A stretch of DNA of 64,000 nt, from positions 124,001 to 188,000 of the forward strand of contig JAFKEU010000006.1 in the NCBI GenBank assembly GCA_017308475.1, read 5' to 3'. This DNA is from Alphaproteobacteria bacterium. GTDB taxonomy: Bacteria > Pseudomonadota > Alphaproteobacteria > Micropepsales > Micropepsaceae. Of the stretch, positions 8,906-17,064 are shown in pieces (position 1 is the stretch's first letter; each line of letters begins with the position of its first letter). Position numbers and translations under genes: made by a program. The notes beneath the pieces are model-generated. The model worked only from the letters and a program-made list of their open reading frames with translations. It was not told where the DNA came from and did no database searches.

Positions 8906-8942
8906 TATATATGACATGATACCATGCTTTGCAAGATACCAT
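8906..8942 (-). promoter_or_regulatory. promoter of the padR operon with flanking direct repeats
   Basis: On the minus strand a -35 box TTGCAA (8929-8934) and a -10 box TATATA (8906-8911) are separated by exactly 17 nt, close to the sigma-70 consensus. Two identical 8-mers, GATACCAT on the plus strand (8918-8925 and 8935-8942), lie between and just upstream of the boxes. This layout suits an operator at which PadR could block its own transcription. The promoter is read from sequence; the operator role is inference. Confidence 0.65.
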
Positions 8943-9015
8943 TTAACAAATGTGCGGGGACAGAAATTTCTGCATTGTTACCAGTGTCTTAAGGCTTTCC
9001 GGCGTAGAGCGGGGC

Positions 9016-9747
9016 ATGGATATCGCCCGCCGCCTTTCCAGCCTTGTGGCCCGCAAGCTGCCGGTGCGGCCGGTCGGCCTGTCGAATCGGGCAGTGGCAA
9101 GCATCACCTTCGACGACTTTCCCAAAAGCGCCTGGACCCTGGGTGGACTCATCCTGGCCCGGCACCAGATCCGCGGCACCTATTACACCGCCGGCGGCTT
9201 TTGCGGCCGGACCATGGACGGCATCACCTATTACGACGAGTCGGACCTGCGCGGCTTGCTGGCGGCCGGGCACGAGATCGGCTGTCATGGCTACAGCCAT
9301 CAGCCCACGCCCTGGCTGGCCACCCCGGTGCTGGTAGAGGATGCCCGCCGCAACGCCGAATTCCTGCGCCCCTTCATCGGCCAGGCGGAAAGCTATGCCT
9401 TCCCCTTCGGCGCGGTATCGCGCCGCACCAAGCGCTTCTATACCCCGCGCTTTGCCAGCCTGCGCGGCGTGCATCCCGGCGTGAACCAGGGCCGGGTGGA
9501 CCTCAGCCAGCTCTGCACCATCTCGCTGGAGGCGCGCTGCTTCTCGGAACGTGCTGTCGATGCCGCCATCGCCCGGATCAAGGCCAAAGGCGGCTGGCTG
9601 GTATTCCACACCCATGACGTGAGCGAAACGCCCAGCCGTTTCGGCACCACGCCGGACCAGCTGGACTGGACATTGGCGCGGGTTAAGGCAGCCGGGATCG
9701 GTTTCCTGCCCATGCGCGAGGCATTGAAAGTGGCGCTAGCCGCCTGA
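9016..9747 (+). CDS. polysaccharide deacetylase family protein
   Basis: A 243-residue NodB-type carbohydrate esterase (CE4) that would remove N- or O-acetyl groups from an envelope or extracellular polysaccharide. The N-terminal motif ASITFDDFPKSAW contains the catalytic/metal aspartate pair, and GCHGYSHQPTPW contains the metal-binding His-x3-His. The later FPFGAVSRRTKRFY and WLVFHTHDV segments match the remaining CE4 motifs. No signal peptide is visible from the ATG at 9016, which I prefer because a longer frame (from 8950) adds residues that overlap the divergent padR promoter. Its stop overlaps the stop of the convergent ThDP enzyme by 12 nt. Confidence 0.88.
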   Translation: MDIARRLSSLVARKLPVRPVGLSNRAVASITFDDFPKSAWTLGGLILARHQIRGTYYTAGGFCGRTMDGITYYDESDLRGLLAAGHEIGCHGYSHQPTPWLATPVLVEDARRNAEFLRPFIGQAESYAFPFGAVSRRTKRFYTPRFASLRGVHPGVNQGRVDLSQLCTISLEARCFSERAVDAAIARIKAKGGWLVFHTHDVSETPSRFGTTPDQLDWTLARVKAAGIGFLPMREALKVALAA

Positions 9748-11385
9748 CGCCTTCCTGCGGATCGCCGACAGGGTATTCACGGGCGAGATGCCGTCGCCGT
9801 CGAACTTCACATGAATGACCGACGGCAGGCCCGATTTTTGTGCCGCCTCGAAGGCCGGCGCAAAGTCTTCGGTCTTTTCCACCGTCGCGCCGAAGCCGCC
9901 GAAGCTTCTGGCCATCGCGGCGAAGTCGGGATTGACCAGTGAGGTGGCGCTGACGCGGCCGGGATATTCGCGCTCCTGGTGCATGCGAATGGTGCCCAGC
10001 ATCGCATTGTCCAGCACCACCGCAATGATGGGGATGCCGTACTGGACGGCGGTGGCCAGTTCCTGGCCGTTCATCAGGAAATCGCCGTCGCCATTGACCG
10101 CCACCACGGTGCGTTCGGGATACAGCCGCTTCATCGCAACGGCGGCCGGCATGCCATAGCCCATGAAGCCGCAGATCGTGCCCAGCTGGGTATTGAACCT
10201 GCGGAAGCGGTAGAAGCGGTGGATCCAGCCCGCATAATTGCCCGCGCCGTTGGTGATTATGGCGTCGGCGGGCAAATTCTCGCGCAGCCAGATCATGATC
10301 CGGCTGAGGTTCACCGGGCCCGGCTGTTCGGTGCCCTTCTCCGACCAGTCCAGATAGGCCCGGTGTTCGGCGCTGACGTCATGGGTGCGCGCGGCCGCCA
10401 GCCTGTCCAGCGCGGCGGCAAAGGCACGCGGGGACGCATGGATGGGCAGATGCGGACGATACACGCGGCCCAGTTCCTCGGCGCCCGGATAGGCATGCAC
10501 GAACGTCATCTGCGGCACCGGAATGTCGAACAATGTGTAGCTTTGGGCGGTGAATTCGCTGAGCCGCGCCCCCGCCGCGATCACCAGGTCCGACGCCTTC
10601 ACCCGCGCCACAAGCCTGGGATTGGCGGCAAGGCCCAGGTCGCCGGCATAGTTGGGATGCAGCGGATCGAAGTGATGGGCGCGGCGAAAACTGGTGGCCA
10701 CCGGAATGCCGAAGCGCTCGGCAAAGCGTGCCATGGCGGTCAGCGCCTGTTCGTCCCAGCGCGAGCCGCCCAGGATCAGCATGGGCCGTTCGCTTCTGCC
10801 CAGCATGTCTTCCAGCGCCGTCATCTGTTCGGGGCCGGGCGCGGGTTCGACCGGTTCGACGAATGTGCCGTCCGCTGACGCGGACGCAAGCGGCAGGACA
10901 TCATGGGGCAGCGAGAGCACCACGGGTCCGGGCCGCCCCGCCATCGCGGTGGCAAAGGCGCGGCTGACATGCTCGGCCATGCGGTCGGGCTCGTCCACCT
11001 CGGCCACCCATTTGGCCATGCCGCCGAAGAAGGCGCGGTAGTCCATTTCCTGGAAGGCGTCGCGCCCGCGATTGTGGGTTTCCACCTGGCCCACGAACAG
11101 GATCATGGGCGTGGAATCCTGCTGGGCGATGTGGATGCCGCCCGAACCATTGGTGGCGCCGGGCCCGCGAGTGACGAAGCAGATGCCCGGCCTGCCGGTG
11201 GCCTTGCCATAGGCTTCCGCCATCATCGCGGCGCCGCCCTCGTTGCGGCAGGTGATCACGTCGATGCCGCTGTCGTGGAGCGCGTCCAGCACGGGCAGAT
11301 AGGATTCGCCGGGCACGCAGAAGACGTGGGCCACGCCCTGGATGCGAAGCTGGTCGACAAGCACCTGTGCGGCAGTACGGGTCAT
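9736..11385 (-). CDS. ThDP-dependent enzyme, acetolactate synthase-like
   Basis: A 549-residue thiamine-diphosphate enzyme of the acetolactate synthase/pyruvate oxidase superfamily. The N-terminal PYR domain has the catalytic glutamate (Glu49 in CRNEGGAAMMAEAYGK). A central domain follows, and the C-terminal PP domain has the ThDP/Mg motif beginning NGDGDFLMNGQEL and ending VVLDNAML. I chose the ATG at 11385 because it starts at the canonical TAAQVLVDQLRIQGV and has an AAGGT ribosome site. It is probably not the housekeeping IlvB, since no small subunit gene follows, and it sits next to carrier-protein genes. A carboligase or decarboxylase feeding the neighbouring pathway is possible. The GNAT-like gene ends 34 nt upstream on the same strand. 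Confidence 0.88.
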   Translation of the reverse strand: MTRTAAQVLVDQLRIQGVAHVFCVPGESYLPVLDALHDSGIDVITCRNEGGAAMMAEAYGKATGRPGICFVTRGPGATNGSGGIHIAQQDSTPMILFVGQVETHNRGRDAFQEMDYRAFFGGMAKWVAEVDEPDRMAEHVSRAFATAMAGRPGPVVLSLPHDVLPLASASADGTFVEPVEPAPGPEQMTALEDMLGRSERPMLILGGSRWDEQALTAMARFAERFGIPVATSFRRAHHFDPLHPNYAGDLGLAANPRLVARVKASDLVIAAGARLSEFTAQSYTLFDIPVPQMTFVHAYPGAEELGRVYRPHLPIHASPRAFAAALDRLAAARTHDVSAEHRAYLDWSEKGTEQPGPVNLSRIMIWLRENLPADAIITNGAGNYAGWIHRFYRFRRFNTQLGTICGFMGYGMPAAVAMKRLYPERTVVAVNGDGDFLMNGQELATAVQYGIPIIAVVLDNAMLGTIRMHQEREYPGRVSATSLVNPDFAAMARSFGGFGATVEKTEDFAPAFEAAQKSGLPSVIHVKFDGDGISPVNTLSAIRRKASGG

Positions 11386-11419
11386 GTGGCTACCTTGGAT
11401 GGACACCTGGATTACAGGA

Positions 11420-12277
11420 TCATCCGAATACCACTTTTTCCGTATAGGCAAGATCGCCAAGTGTGGGCCGGTGCGGTCCCTTGTAGTAGCGGGGCTCCTT
11501 GCCCTCGACATAGTGGGAGAGCATTCCCTCGGCGTCACCGTCGACAAGAAAGCCGGCGACGCCCCGGGCCAGGAAATGACGCGCCAGGGCGGGGGCGCAG
11601 CGGCGGAAATCCTCCATGCCGCGGCAGAACACCAGGTCCATCATCGGCAGGCGGGCGGGCCGGTCCAGCCTGCGCGGCTTGAACACGAAGGGCGAGACGA
11701 TGCCGTCCTTCTCCACCGTCAGGGCCGTCCAGCCCCAGGCGCGATGGTCGGCCAGAAGCTGTGCCTCGGGCAGGTCGGCGGGAATTGTTTCGCGAACGAC
11801 ACCGCGGCCGGGCAGGGGAAAGACGGCGCTGCGCCCGAAATTGTAAGGCTGAAAACCCTGGGCCTGCAGCGTGCGCCAGGTATGCGCCGCGGGCGAGACA
11901 TTCAGATAGGTGACGTGACGAAGCTTGGTCGCCATCTGGACCAGCAGCGTCGAATGGGCCCGCCACGCGGGCTCGACATACCAGCTCGACAAATTCGCGA
12001 GGATGCGCTCGCCGCGCCGCGACGAAATCACCAGCAGCGCGCCAACCGGCCTTGCATGAGACGGGTCGGGGCCGCCGTCCAGCACATAGCCGTAGCGGGG
12101 CAGGCCTTCGACCGCCGCCATGGTGCGCCAGCGGGCAAAACCGTTTGTCCAGTAGGTACGGGTGGAATGGGGAAAGCCGCGCGCCAGAAGATCGGCCAGC
12201 CCGTCCAGATCGTCTTCGGCGATCTGGCGGCAGCGCACGCGCCCGCCCACCGGCGCCGTCGCGGGTTCCAATGTCAT
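11420..12277 (-). CDS. GNAT-like acyltransferase of unknown substrate
   Basis: A 285-residue protein. The N-terminal half resembles an acyl-CoA N-acyltransferase fold: a mobile start (CRQIAEDDLDGLADLLARGFP), strands around PVGALLVISS and ILANLSSWYVEPAWRAHSTLLVQM where the acyl-CoA pyrophosphate loop would lie, then HTWRTLQAQGFQPY. The consensus Q/RxxGxG/A loop is not intact. The C-terminal half is a second compact domain without an obvious family. It is divergent from the ACP gene and precedes the ThDP enzyme, so it is placed to act on a carrier-bound acyl group. An acyl-ACP-dependent transferase would fit, but this is inference. Confidence 0.6.
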   Translation of the reverse strand: MTLEPATAPVGGRVRCRQIAEDDLDGLADLLARGFPHSTRTYWTNGFARWRTMAAVEGLPRYGYVLDGGPDPSHARPVGALLVISSRRGERILANLSSWYVEPAWRAHSTLLVQMATKLRHVTYLNVSPAAHTWRTLQAQGFQPYNFGRSAVFPLPGRGVVRETIPADLPEAQLLADHRAWGWTALTVEKDGIVSPFVFKPRRLDRPARLPMMDLVFCRGMEDFRRCAPALARHFLARGVAGFLVDGDAEGMLSHYVEGKEPRYYKGPHRPTLGDLAYTEKVVFG

Positions 12278-12375
12278 GGCAAGGCCCTTCCCAAGAGCCT
12301 TTATGCGCCATTTGCCATTAGCGGAATGTTAAAGTGGGCGCCCCTAGGCTGGCCGAAATCAAGCGGAGACAGGCG

Positions 12376-12633
12376 ATGGGTGTCGCGGCGGCGGTAGTGG
12401 ACCAGTTCCGGCAAGTGGCGCGCGAGCAGGACAAGCCGCTTGTGGCCCTCAATCCCGATACGGTGCTGCTGGAATCGGGCCTGGATTCGCTGTGCTTTGC
12501 CATCATCGTGGCCCGGCTGGAGGATCAGCTGGGCATCGATCCCTTCACCACCTCCGAAGACGTCTATTTCCCGGTCACGCTGGGCGACTTCATCAAATTC
12601 TACGAAGATGCCGCCGGTTCAAAGGCTGCCTGA
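12376..12633 (+). CDS. acyl carrier protein of the AMP-ligase operon
   Basis: An 85-residue carrier protein. The phosphopantetheine site is Ser38 in LLESGLDSLCFAIIVARLED, with the DSL motif followed by the recognition helix. The acidic C-terminal half (FEDVYFP-like TSEDVYFPVTLGDFIKFYED) is typical. I chose the ATG at 12376, which has a GGAGA ribosome site; an in-frame start 42 nt upstream is less supported. It overlaps the AMP-ligase start by 26 nt and so is translationally coupled to it. It is distinct from housekeeping AcpP, and a dedicated role in the adjacent pathway is likely. Confidence 0.88.
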   Translation: MGVAAAVVDQFRQVAREQDKPLVALNPDTVLLESGLDSLCFAIIVARLEDQLGIDPFTTSEDVYFPVTLGDFIKFYEDAAGSKAA

Positions 12634-14056
12634 TTCGGGGCGGCCTGAGACGCTGCACGACGCGATTGCCGGCAGCGATGCCGTACTTTGCGGTCGCGGC
12701 GCCGAACTGCGTCTGTCTGAACGCGGCCATGCGCCGGACGGACTGGCGGGCGCCGGCGTTCTTCTGCGCACCCGAAGCCAGCTTGCCGCCGCGCTGGGCC
12801 TGATCGCGCTGGACGGCGTGGCACGCCGCATCGTCATCGCGTCGCCAGACCTGAAGCCCGAACATCTTCCATCCGTGATTGACCGCGCGGAAATCGATGC
12901 CGTGCTGGGCGAGGATGAAACGCTAGCCGTCGATGGCACGCAGTTTATCAGGCTGGACCTGCAGCGGACTGAGGTCTGCCACCCTCTTTTGCGCGAAGCG
13001 CATCGCAAGGAAGAGGCGGTTTCAGCGGGCGAAGCTGCCCCCGTGGGAGGTGAGCGAAAGCTGAAACCGGAGGGGCTCAAAAAAACCGAATGGGTGCTGT
13101 TCACGTCGGGCACCACCGGCGAACCCAAGATGGTCGCGCATACCCTGGAAGGACTGACCGGGGCGATTCAGCCGGGTGCGGCTGCGGACACGGTCTGGGG
13201 TACTTTCTATGATATCCGCCGCTATGGCGGCCTGCAGATACTGCTGCGCGCCCTGTTGGGCCACGCGTCGCTGATCCTGTCCGACGCGGATGAGGATGTC
13301 GCCGATTTCCTCGCGCGGCTGGGCCGTCACGGCGTGACCCATCTGACCGGCACACCGTCGCACTGGCGCCGTGCGCTGATGAGCCCGGCCAATGCCGCCC
13401 TCGCGCCGCGCTATGTGCGCCTGTCGGGCGAGATCGCTGACCAGGCCATACTGGACAGCCTGAAGTCGCGGTTTCCCGAAGCCGCCATCGGCCACGCCTA
13501 TGCTTCCACCGAGGCCGGGGTGGGATTTGAGGTTACCGACGGGCTGGAAGGCTTTCCCGCCGAGTATGTCGGCCGGCGTGCTTCCAAAACCATGGGCGCG
13601 GTCGAGATGAAGGTGGAAGACGGCCGCCTGCATCTGCGCTCATCGCGCACGGCGTCAGGGTATGTCGGCGGCGGGCCGCTGTTGCATAATGACGGCTGGG
13701 TCGATACCGGCGATATGGTGGAGAAGCGCGGCGGGCGCCTTTACTTCATGGGTCGCGCCGGTGGAATCATCAATGTCGGGGGCCTGAAGATAAATCCGGA
13801 AGAGGTCGAGGCGGTGATCAACCGCCAGCCCGGCGTGCGCGCCAGCCGGGTGTCGGGCCGCAGGAGCCCGATCACCGGCGCCATCGTGGTGGCCGATGTG
13901 GTGCTGACCGACGCGGCAGGCGGCAATGCGACCTTCCGGGATTCCATCCTGGCGGCCTGCCGCGAGGTTCTGCCCCCGTTCAAGGTACCGGCCATGCTGC
14001 GTTTCGTGCCGTCGCTGGCGCTGACTGCCGGGGGAAAGTTGAGCCGTCATGCGTAA
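12608..14056 (+). CDS. AMP-forming acyl/aryl ligase coupled to the ACP
   Basis: A 482-residue ANL-superfamily enzyme that adenylates a carboxylic acid and probably loads it on the upstream ACP. Motifs are clear: the P-loop A3 (WVLFTSGTTGEPKMVAHT), A5 (YASTEAGVGF), A7/A8 (DTGDMVEKRGGRLYFMGRAGG with NVGGLKINPEEVEAVI) and the A10 lysine region (LTAGGKLSRHA). The N-terminal domain is shorter than usual. The segment just before the A3 motif, about residues 137-156, is encoded by a copy of a palindromic repeat (13018-13075) found elsewhere in an intergenic region, so it is probably a tolerated insertion. The ATG at 12608 lies within the ACP gene, and the stop overlaps the SDR start by 8 nt. Confidence 0.85.
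   Translation: MPPVQRLPDSGRPETLHDAIAGSDAVLCGRGAELRLSERGHAPDGLAGAGVLLRTRSQLAAALGLIALDGVARRIVIASPDLKPEHLPSVIDRAEIDAVLGEDETLAVDGTQFIRLDLQRTEVCHPLLREAHRKEEAVSAGEAAPVGGERKLKPEGLKKTEWVLFTSGTTGEPKMVAHTLEGLTGAIQPGAAADTVWGTFYDIRRYGGLQILLRALLGHASLILSDADEDVADFLARLGRHGVTHLTGTPSHWRRALMSPANAALAPRYVRLSGEIADQAILDSLKSRFPEAAIGHAYASTEAGVGFEVTDGLEGFPAEYVGRRASKTMGAVEMKVEDGRLHLRSSRTASGYVGGGPLLHNDGWVDTGDMVEKRGGRLYFMGRAGGIINVGGLKINPEEVEAVINRQPGVRASRVSGRRSPITGAIVVADVVLTDAAGGNATFRDSILAACREVLPPFKVPAMLRFVPSLALTAGGKLSRHA
13018..13075. repeat. palindromic repeat element, copy inside the AMP-ligase gene
   Basis: A 51-nt unit with perfect 9-nt inverted ends (GGTTTCAGC at 13018-13026, GCTGAAACC at 13060-13068), followed by GGAGGGG. 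The intergenic copy at 47367-47417 has the same 51-nt length, the same ends and the same GGAGGGG tail. By hand alignment about 41 of 51 positions match. In the ligase it is read in frame as roughly AVSAGEAAPVGGERKLKPEG. Confidence 0.7.
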
Positions 14057-14774
14057 CGTCCTCGTCACCGGCGGCACGCGCGGCGTGGGCCTGGCCATCG
14101 CCAAGAAGCTGGCCGCCGACGGCTTCCGCATCTTCGCGCTGGGCCGCAGGGAAAGCCCCGACCTGGAAGCGGCCATCGCCGAAATGCCTTCCGGGGTGAT
14201 GAACTTCGTGCCTTTCGACCTGGCCCAGATCGACCTGATCGCCGAACTGGTGCGGGAGATGAAGGCCGAGCATGGCCCGCTTTACGGCCTGATCAATAAT
14301 GCGGCGCTGGGCACCGACGGCCTTCTGTCCAACATGCACAATTCGGACATCGAGCGGCTGGTGCGCCTGAACACCGTCGCGCCCATCGTGCTGACCAAAT
14401 ATGCCGTGCGTTCGATGATGACGTCGGGCAGCGGGCGCATCGTCAATATCAGCTCCATCATCGGCTCTACCGGCTATTCCGGCCTGTCGGTCTATGGTGC
14501 GACCAAGGCGTCCATGCTGGGCTTCACCCGCAGCCTGGCGCGTGAAGTTGGCCGGCTGGGCGTAACCGTGAACGCGGTGGCGCCCGGCTTCATGGATACG
14601 GAAATGACGGCCGGCCTGAAGGAAGAGGGCCGGGTGAAGATTGCCGCGCGCAGCGCGCTGAAGCGGCTGGCGGAGGTGGAGGATGTGGCCGGCGCCGTCA
14701 GCTATCTGATGAGCGATGCGGCGCGCAACGTCACCGGCACTACCATAACGGTCGACGCCGGCAATACGGCCTGA
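14049..14774 (+). CDS. SDR oxidoreductase, FabG-like
   Basis: A 241-residue short-chain dehydrogenase. It has the nucleotide-binding TGGTRGVG (residues 7-14), the NNAALG motif, the catalytic Ser in NISSIIG, the Tyr/Lys pair in SVYGATKASM and the PGFMDTEM loop. In length and motifs it is close to 3-oxoacyl-ACP reductases. As third gene of a tightly overlapping operon (ACP, AMP-ligase, SDR), it most likely reduces a beta-keto group on the adjacent ACP. Using NADPH is expected, but the sequence does not settle cofactor preference. A hairpin repeat follows 9 nt after the stop. Confidence 0.88.
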   Translation: MRNVLVTGGTRGVGLAIAKKLAADGFRIFALGRRESPDLEAAIAEMPSGVMNFVPFDLAQIDLIAELVREMKAEHGPLYGLINNAALGTDGLLSNMHNSDIERLVRLNTVAPIVLTKYAVRSMMTSGSGRIVNISSIIGSTGYSGLSVYGATKASMLGFTRSLAREVGRLGVTVNAVAPGFMDTEMTAGLKEEGRVKIAARSALKRLAEVEDVAGAVSYLMSDAARNVTGTTITVDAGNTA

Positions 14775-14782
14775 TCGTATGG

Positions 14783-14804
14783 ATCGCCCGCATGCGCGGG
14801 CGAT
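14783..14804. terminator. REP-like hairpin between convergent genes
   Basis: A perfect 9-bp stem (14783-14791 with 14796-14804, arm ATCGCCCGC, loop ATGC) lies between the SDR stop and the converging stop of the amino acid:carrier protein ligase. It has a GTCA tetramer just outside one arm, as do two hairpins after shc. It may end transcription from both sides. No T-run is present. Confidence 0.5.
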
Positions 14805-14826
14805 GACGAATAAAAAGAAGATGTTG

Positions 14827-15765
14827 TCAAAGATTCAGTCCGGCGCGCACGCTGGCCGGCCAGCCGGCGACCTTCGCGCCGTGTGTGACGAACAGGGCCA
14901 CCGCAAGCCGGTCCATGCCGAAGGCGACGCAGCCGGTGTGCATCAGATCGCCCGCAGCGTTGTGAAGGCCCCAGACCTCGCCGAAATGTTCCTTGTGATA
15001 GTTGAAGCTCATGCAGGCGGTCGGGCTGTCCGCCGAGCGCACCGGCACAAGCAATTCGAATTTCAGCGCATCCTCGCGCTGCTGGCTGGCCATCAGCGCG
15101 CCCACGCGGCCGAAGAAGGGATCGTTGGCGACATCGACGCGATATGACAGCCCGATCGCGTCGGCGATGCCCTTGGCCCGCTCCACCCACGGATCGCGGA
15201 AGGACCGGATCTGCCCGGGCGTGCCGATGCGGACATATTCGCGCATGCGGAAGCTCTGGAAGCGGTCCACCTGGCGCGACGGTTCATGGCGAAAACAGTC
15301 GGCGGCCACGTCGAAGACATAGCCGTCATCGGGCACCACGCCGCGCGCCGCGGCGATGGGGTAGACCGGATAACAGGCGGCCGGCGCCAGCACCAGGTCG
15401 GACGGCTTCAGGTCTTCGGTCCAGTCGCCGCCATTTTCGTGCTTGGCGGCGGAGCGGGTGATGTCGCGCTCGCTGCCGACCAGGGTCGAAACCGCGCCGA
15501 TCAGGTTGGGAAAGCTGTTCAGGTAGCCCTGCTTCTCCAGGCTGGCGCGCGGCATCACCGGGGGAAAACGGAAGACCTCGGCGCCGCCGGGACGGTGCGC
15601 GCCGATCAGCGACGCCAGCGCTTCCACCACGCTTTCATATTCGCCGGTTCGGCCATAGACGCCGTCCACGCCCGATGGGGTGAACAGGCTCGATGCCGTG
15701 CTGTCCAGGTGATCGGGTTCGAAATGGTGGCCGCCGCAGTGATGGATCGGCGCGGTGATGTTCAT
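14827..15765 (-). CDS. amino acid:[carrier protein] ligase (SerRS-like)
   Basis: A 312-residue truncated class II aminoacyl-tRNA synthetase homologue. It lacks the tRNA-binding coiled coil of seryl-tRNA synthetase and instead charges a small amino acid onto the phosphopantetheine of a dedicated carrier protein. Motif 2 is DCFRHEPSRQVDRFQSFRMRE and motif 3 is GCVAFGMDRLAVALF. Cys131, Glu176 and Cys279 fall at the positions I recall as zinc ligands of the characterised Bradyrhizobium homologue, which would hold the substrate amino group. It lies 3 nt after the acyl-CoA dehydrogenase gene and near the carrier protein gene, as in Bradyrhizobium. Glycine or alanine would be the expected substrate. 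The biological product of these systems is not established. Confidence 0.92.
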   Translation of the reverse strand: MNITAPIHHCGGHHFEPDHLDSTASSLFTPSGVDGVYGRTGEYESVVEALASLIGAHRPGGAEVFRFPPVMPRASLEKQGYLNSFPNLIGAVSTLVGSERDITRSAAKHENGGDWTEDLKPSDLVLAPAACYPVYPIAAARGVVPDDGYVFDVAADCFRHEPSRQVDRFQSFRMREYVRIGTPGQIRSFRDPWVERAKGIADAIGLSYRVDVANDPFFGRVGALMASQQREDALKFELLVPVRSADSPTACMSFNYHKEHFGEVWGLHNAAGDLMHTGCVAFGMDRLAVALFVTHGAKVAGWPASVRAGLNL

Positions 15766-15768
15766 GGA

Positions 15769-16968
15769 CTAGTCCCGGATGGTGCTGGGCACGTCGCTGA
15801 GAATGGTGGACGTGGTCAGGCTGGACAGGATGCGGTCATTGTTGATCATGATGGGCGATGACAGCACGTCGCGCAGGCTGCGGCCGATGCTGGCATCGCC
15901 GTCATTGCGATAGCCCGACAGGCCGGTGGCGCGCATGGCGTTCATCACCGTCTTCACCGCCAGTTCCGAGGCGTCGACCTTCAAGAGGTTGATCGCCGTC
16001 TGGAAATCGATGGCGGCAAGCGCCTTTTCGTCATGCGCGCAGGCTTCATAGCGCCCCAGCATGGCGCCGATCAGCGCGCGCAGCGCCCTGAGGTTCGCCT
16101 GGGCTTCGACAAAGTGGGGCACGCCCGGCGGCAGGCTGCCGGCGCGCTGGGCCTTGCGCATGAATTTGCGCGCTTTTTCCACCGCGCCGGCGGCGATGCC
16201 GGCCCATACGCCCGACCACATCAGGTGCGCGCTGGGCACCATACTCTGGCTGTGGATGATGCCGTACGGCACCGGCATGATCTGTGCCGGGGTGCCCATT
16301 GCCTTCAGGCCGAAGCCGGCGCTGCAGGTGCCGCGCATGCCCAGCGTGTCCCAGCCGCCGGTCTTTTCCAGCACATAATTCTTCCTCTCGAACACCACCA
16401 GCACCTGGTCGCTGGCGTCCGCCTCGGCGCTGCGGCGCGCGGTCGTCACGACCGCGTCGGCCTGCGCGCCATAGGAGATCACGCTGGCGTCGCGCACCAG
16501 AAGGATACGTCCGTCGGCGGCTTCCACCGGCGCTTCGGAGGCGCGCACATTGCCGCCGCCCTTGCCCTCGGTGGTGGACGAGGCGAGCAGCAGCTGGTCC
16601 TGGACCATCCGGGTCATGAAGTCGCGATGCCAGGCGCTGTCCATGCCGTGATGGACGATGCAGGCGGCCTTGACCTGGTGCATGGCGAAGATCATGCCGG
16701 TCGACGAACAGGCCCGTCCCAGCGCATAGCAGATGTCCACCACCTGGCCCGCCGATGCCGCTTCGCCGCCCAGCGCTTCGGGAACCATCATGCCCAGCAG
16801 CTTTTCCTGCTTCAGCGCGTCCATGGCCTCCTGTGGAAAGCGCGCCTCGCTGTCCACCGCGGCGGCATGTTCGGCGGCAATGCCGGCTGCGCGCGCTGCG
16901 CGCACGGCGAAACTTTCGGCGAGGGCGGGGAATGGGGATCGAGCAATACTTTCGGCGGTGTTCAGCAT
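15769..16968 (-). CDS. acyl-CoA dehydrogenase-like flavoprotein of the aminoacyl-CP system
   Basis: A 399-residue flavoprotein of the acyl-CoA dehydrogenase superfamily. The N-terminal helical domain (AARAAGIAAEHAAAVDSEARFPQEAMDALKQEKLLGMMVPEALGG), the middle beta-domain (LLASSTTEGKGGGNVRAS) and the C-terminal helical domain (FQTAINLLKVDASELAVKTVMNAMRATG) are all present. I chose the ATG at 16968, since residues before it overlap the divergent promoter area. It is first in a two-gene operon with the amino acid:carrier protein ligase and is divergent from the carrier protein gene. An enzyme oxidising an aminoacyl-thioester on the carrier protein is the most economical reading, by analogy with prolyl-carrier-protein oxidases. 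The reaction is not demonstrated. Confidence 0.88.
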   Translation of the reverse strand: MLNTAESIARSPFPALAESFAVRAARAAGIAAEHAAAVDSEARFPQEAMDALKQEKLLGMMVPEALGGEAASAGQVVDICYALGRACSSTGMIFAMHQVKAACIVHHGMDSAWHRDFMTRMVQDQLLLASSTTEGKGGGNVRASEAPVEAADGRILLVRDASVISYGAQADAVVTTARRSAEADASDQVLVVFERKNYVLEKTGGWDTLGMRGTCSAGFGLKAMGTPAQIMPVPYGIIHSQSMVPSAHLMWSGVWAGIAAGAVEKARKFMRKAQRAGSLPPGVPHFVEAQANLRALRALIGAMLGRYEACAHDEKALAAIDFQTAINLLKVDASELAVKTVMNAMRATGLSGYRNDGDASIGRSLRDVLSSPIMINNDRILSSLTTSTILSDVPSTIRD

Positions 16969-17064
16969 GACGCGACCTTGCGTTGGAGGCTGTTGTCGAA
17001 ATCGAAGGCAAAGCCTATCGCCCAATCCTGAAGCAAGGATGAAGCGGCGCCCTTATGGTAAGCA

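Noticed and set aside
13018..13075. CRISPR-like repeat
   Set aside because: Only one unit occurs at each site, with no spacers or cas genes. It is an interspersed palindromic element.
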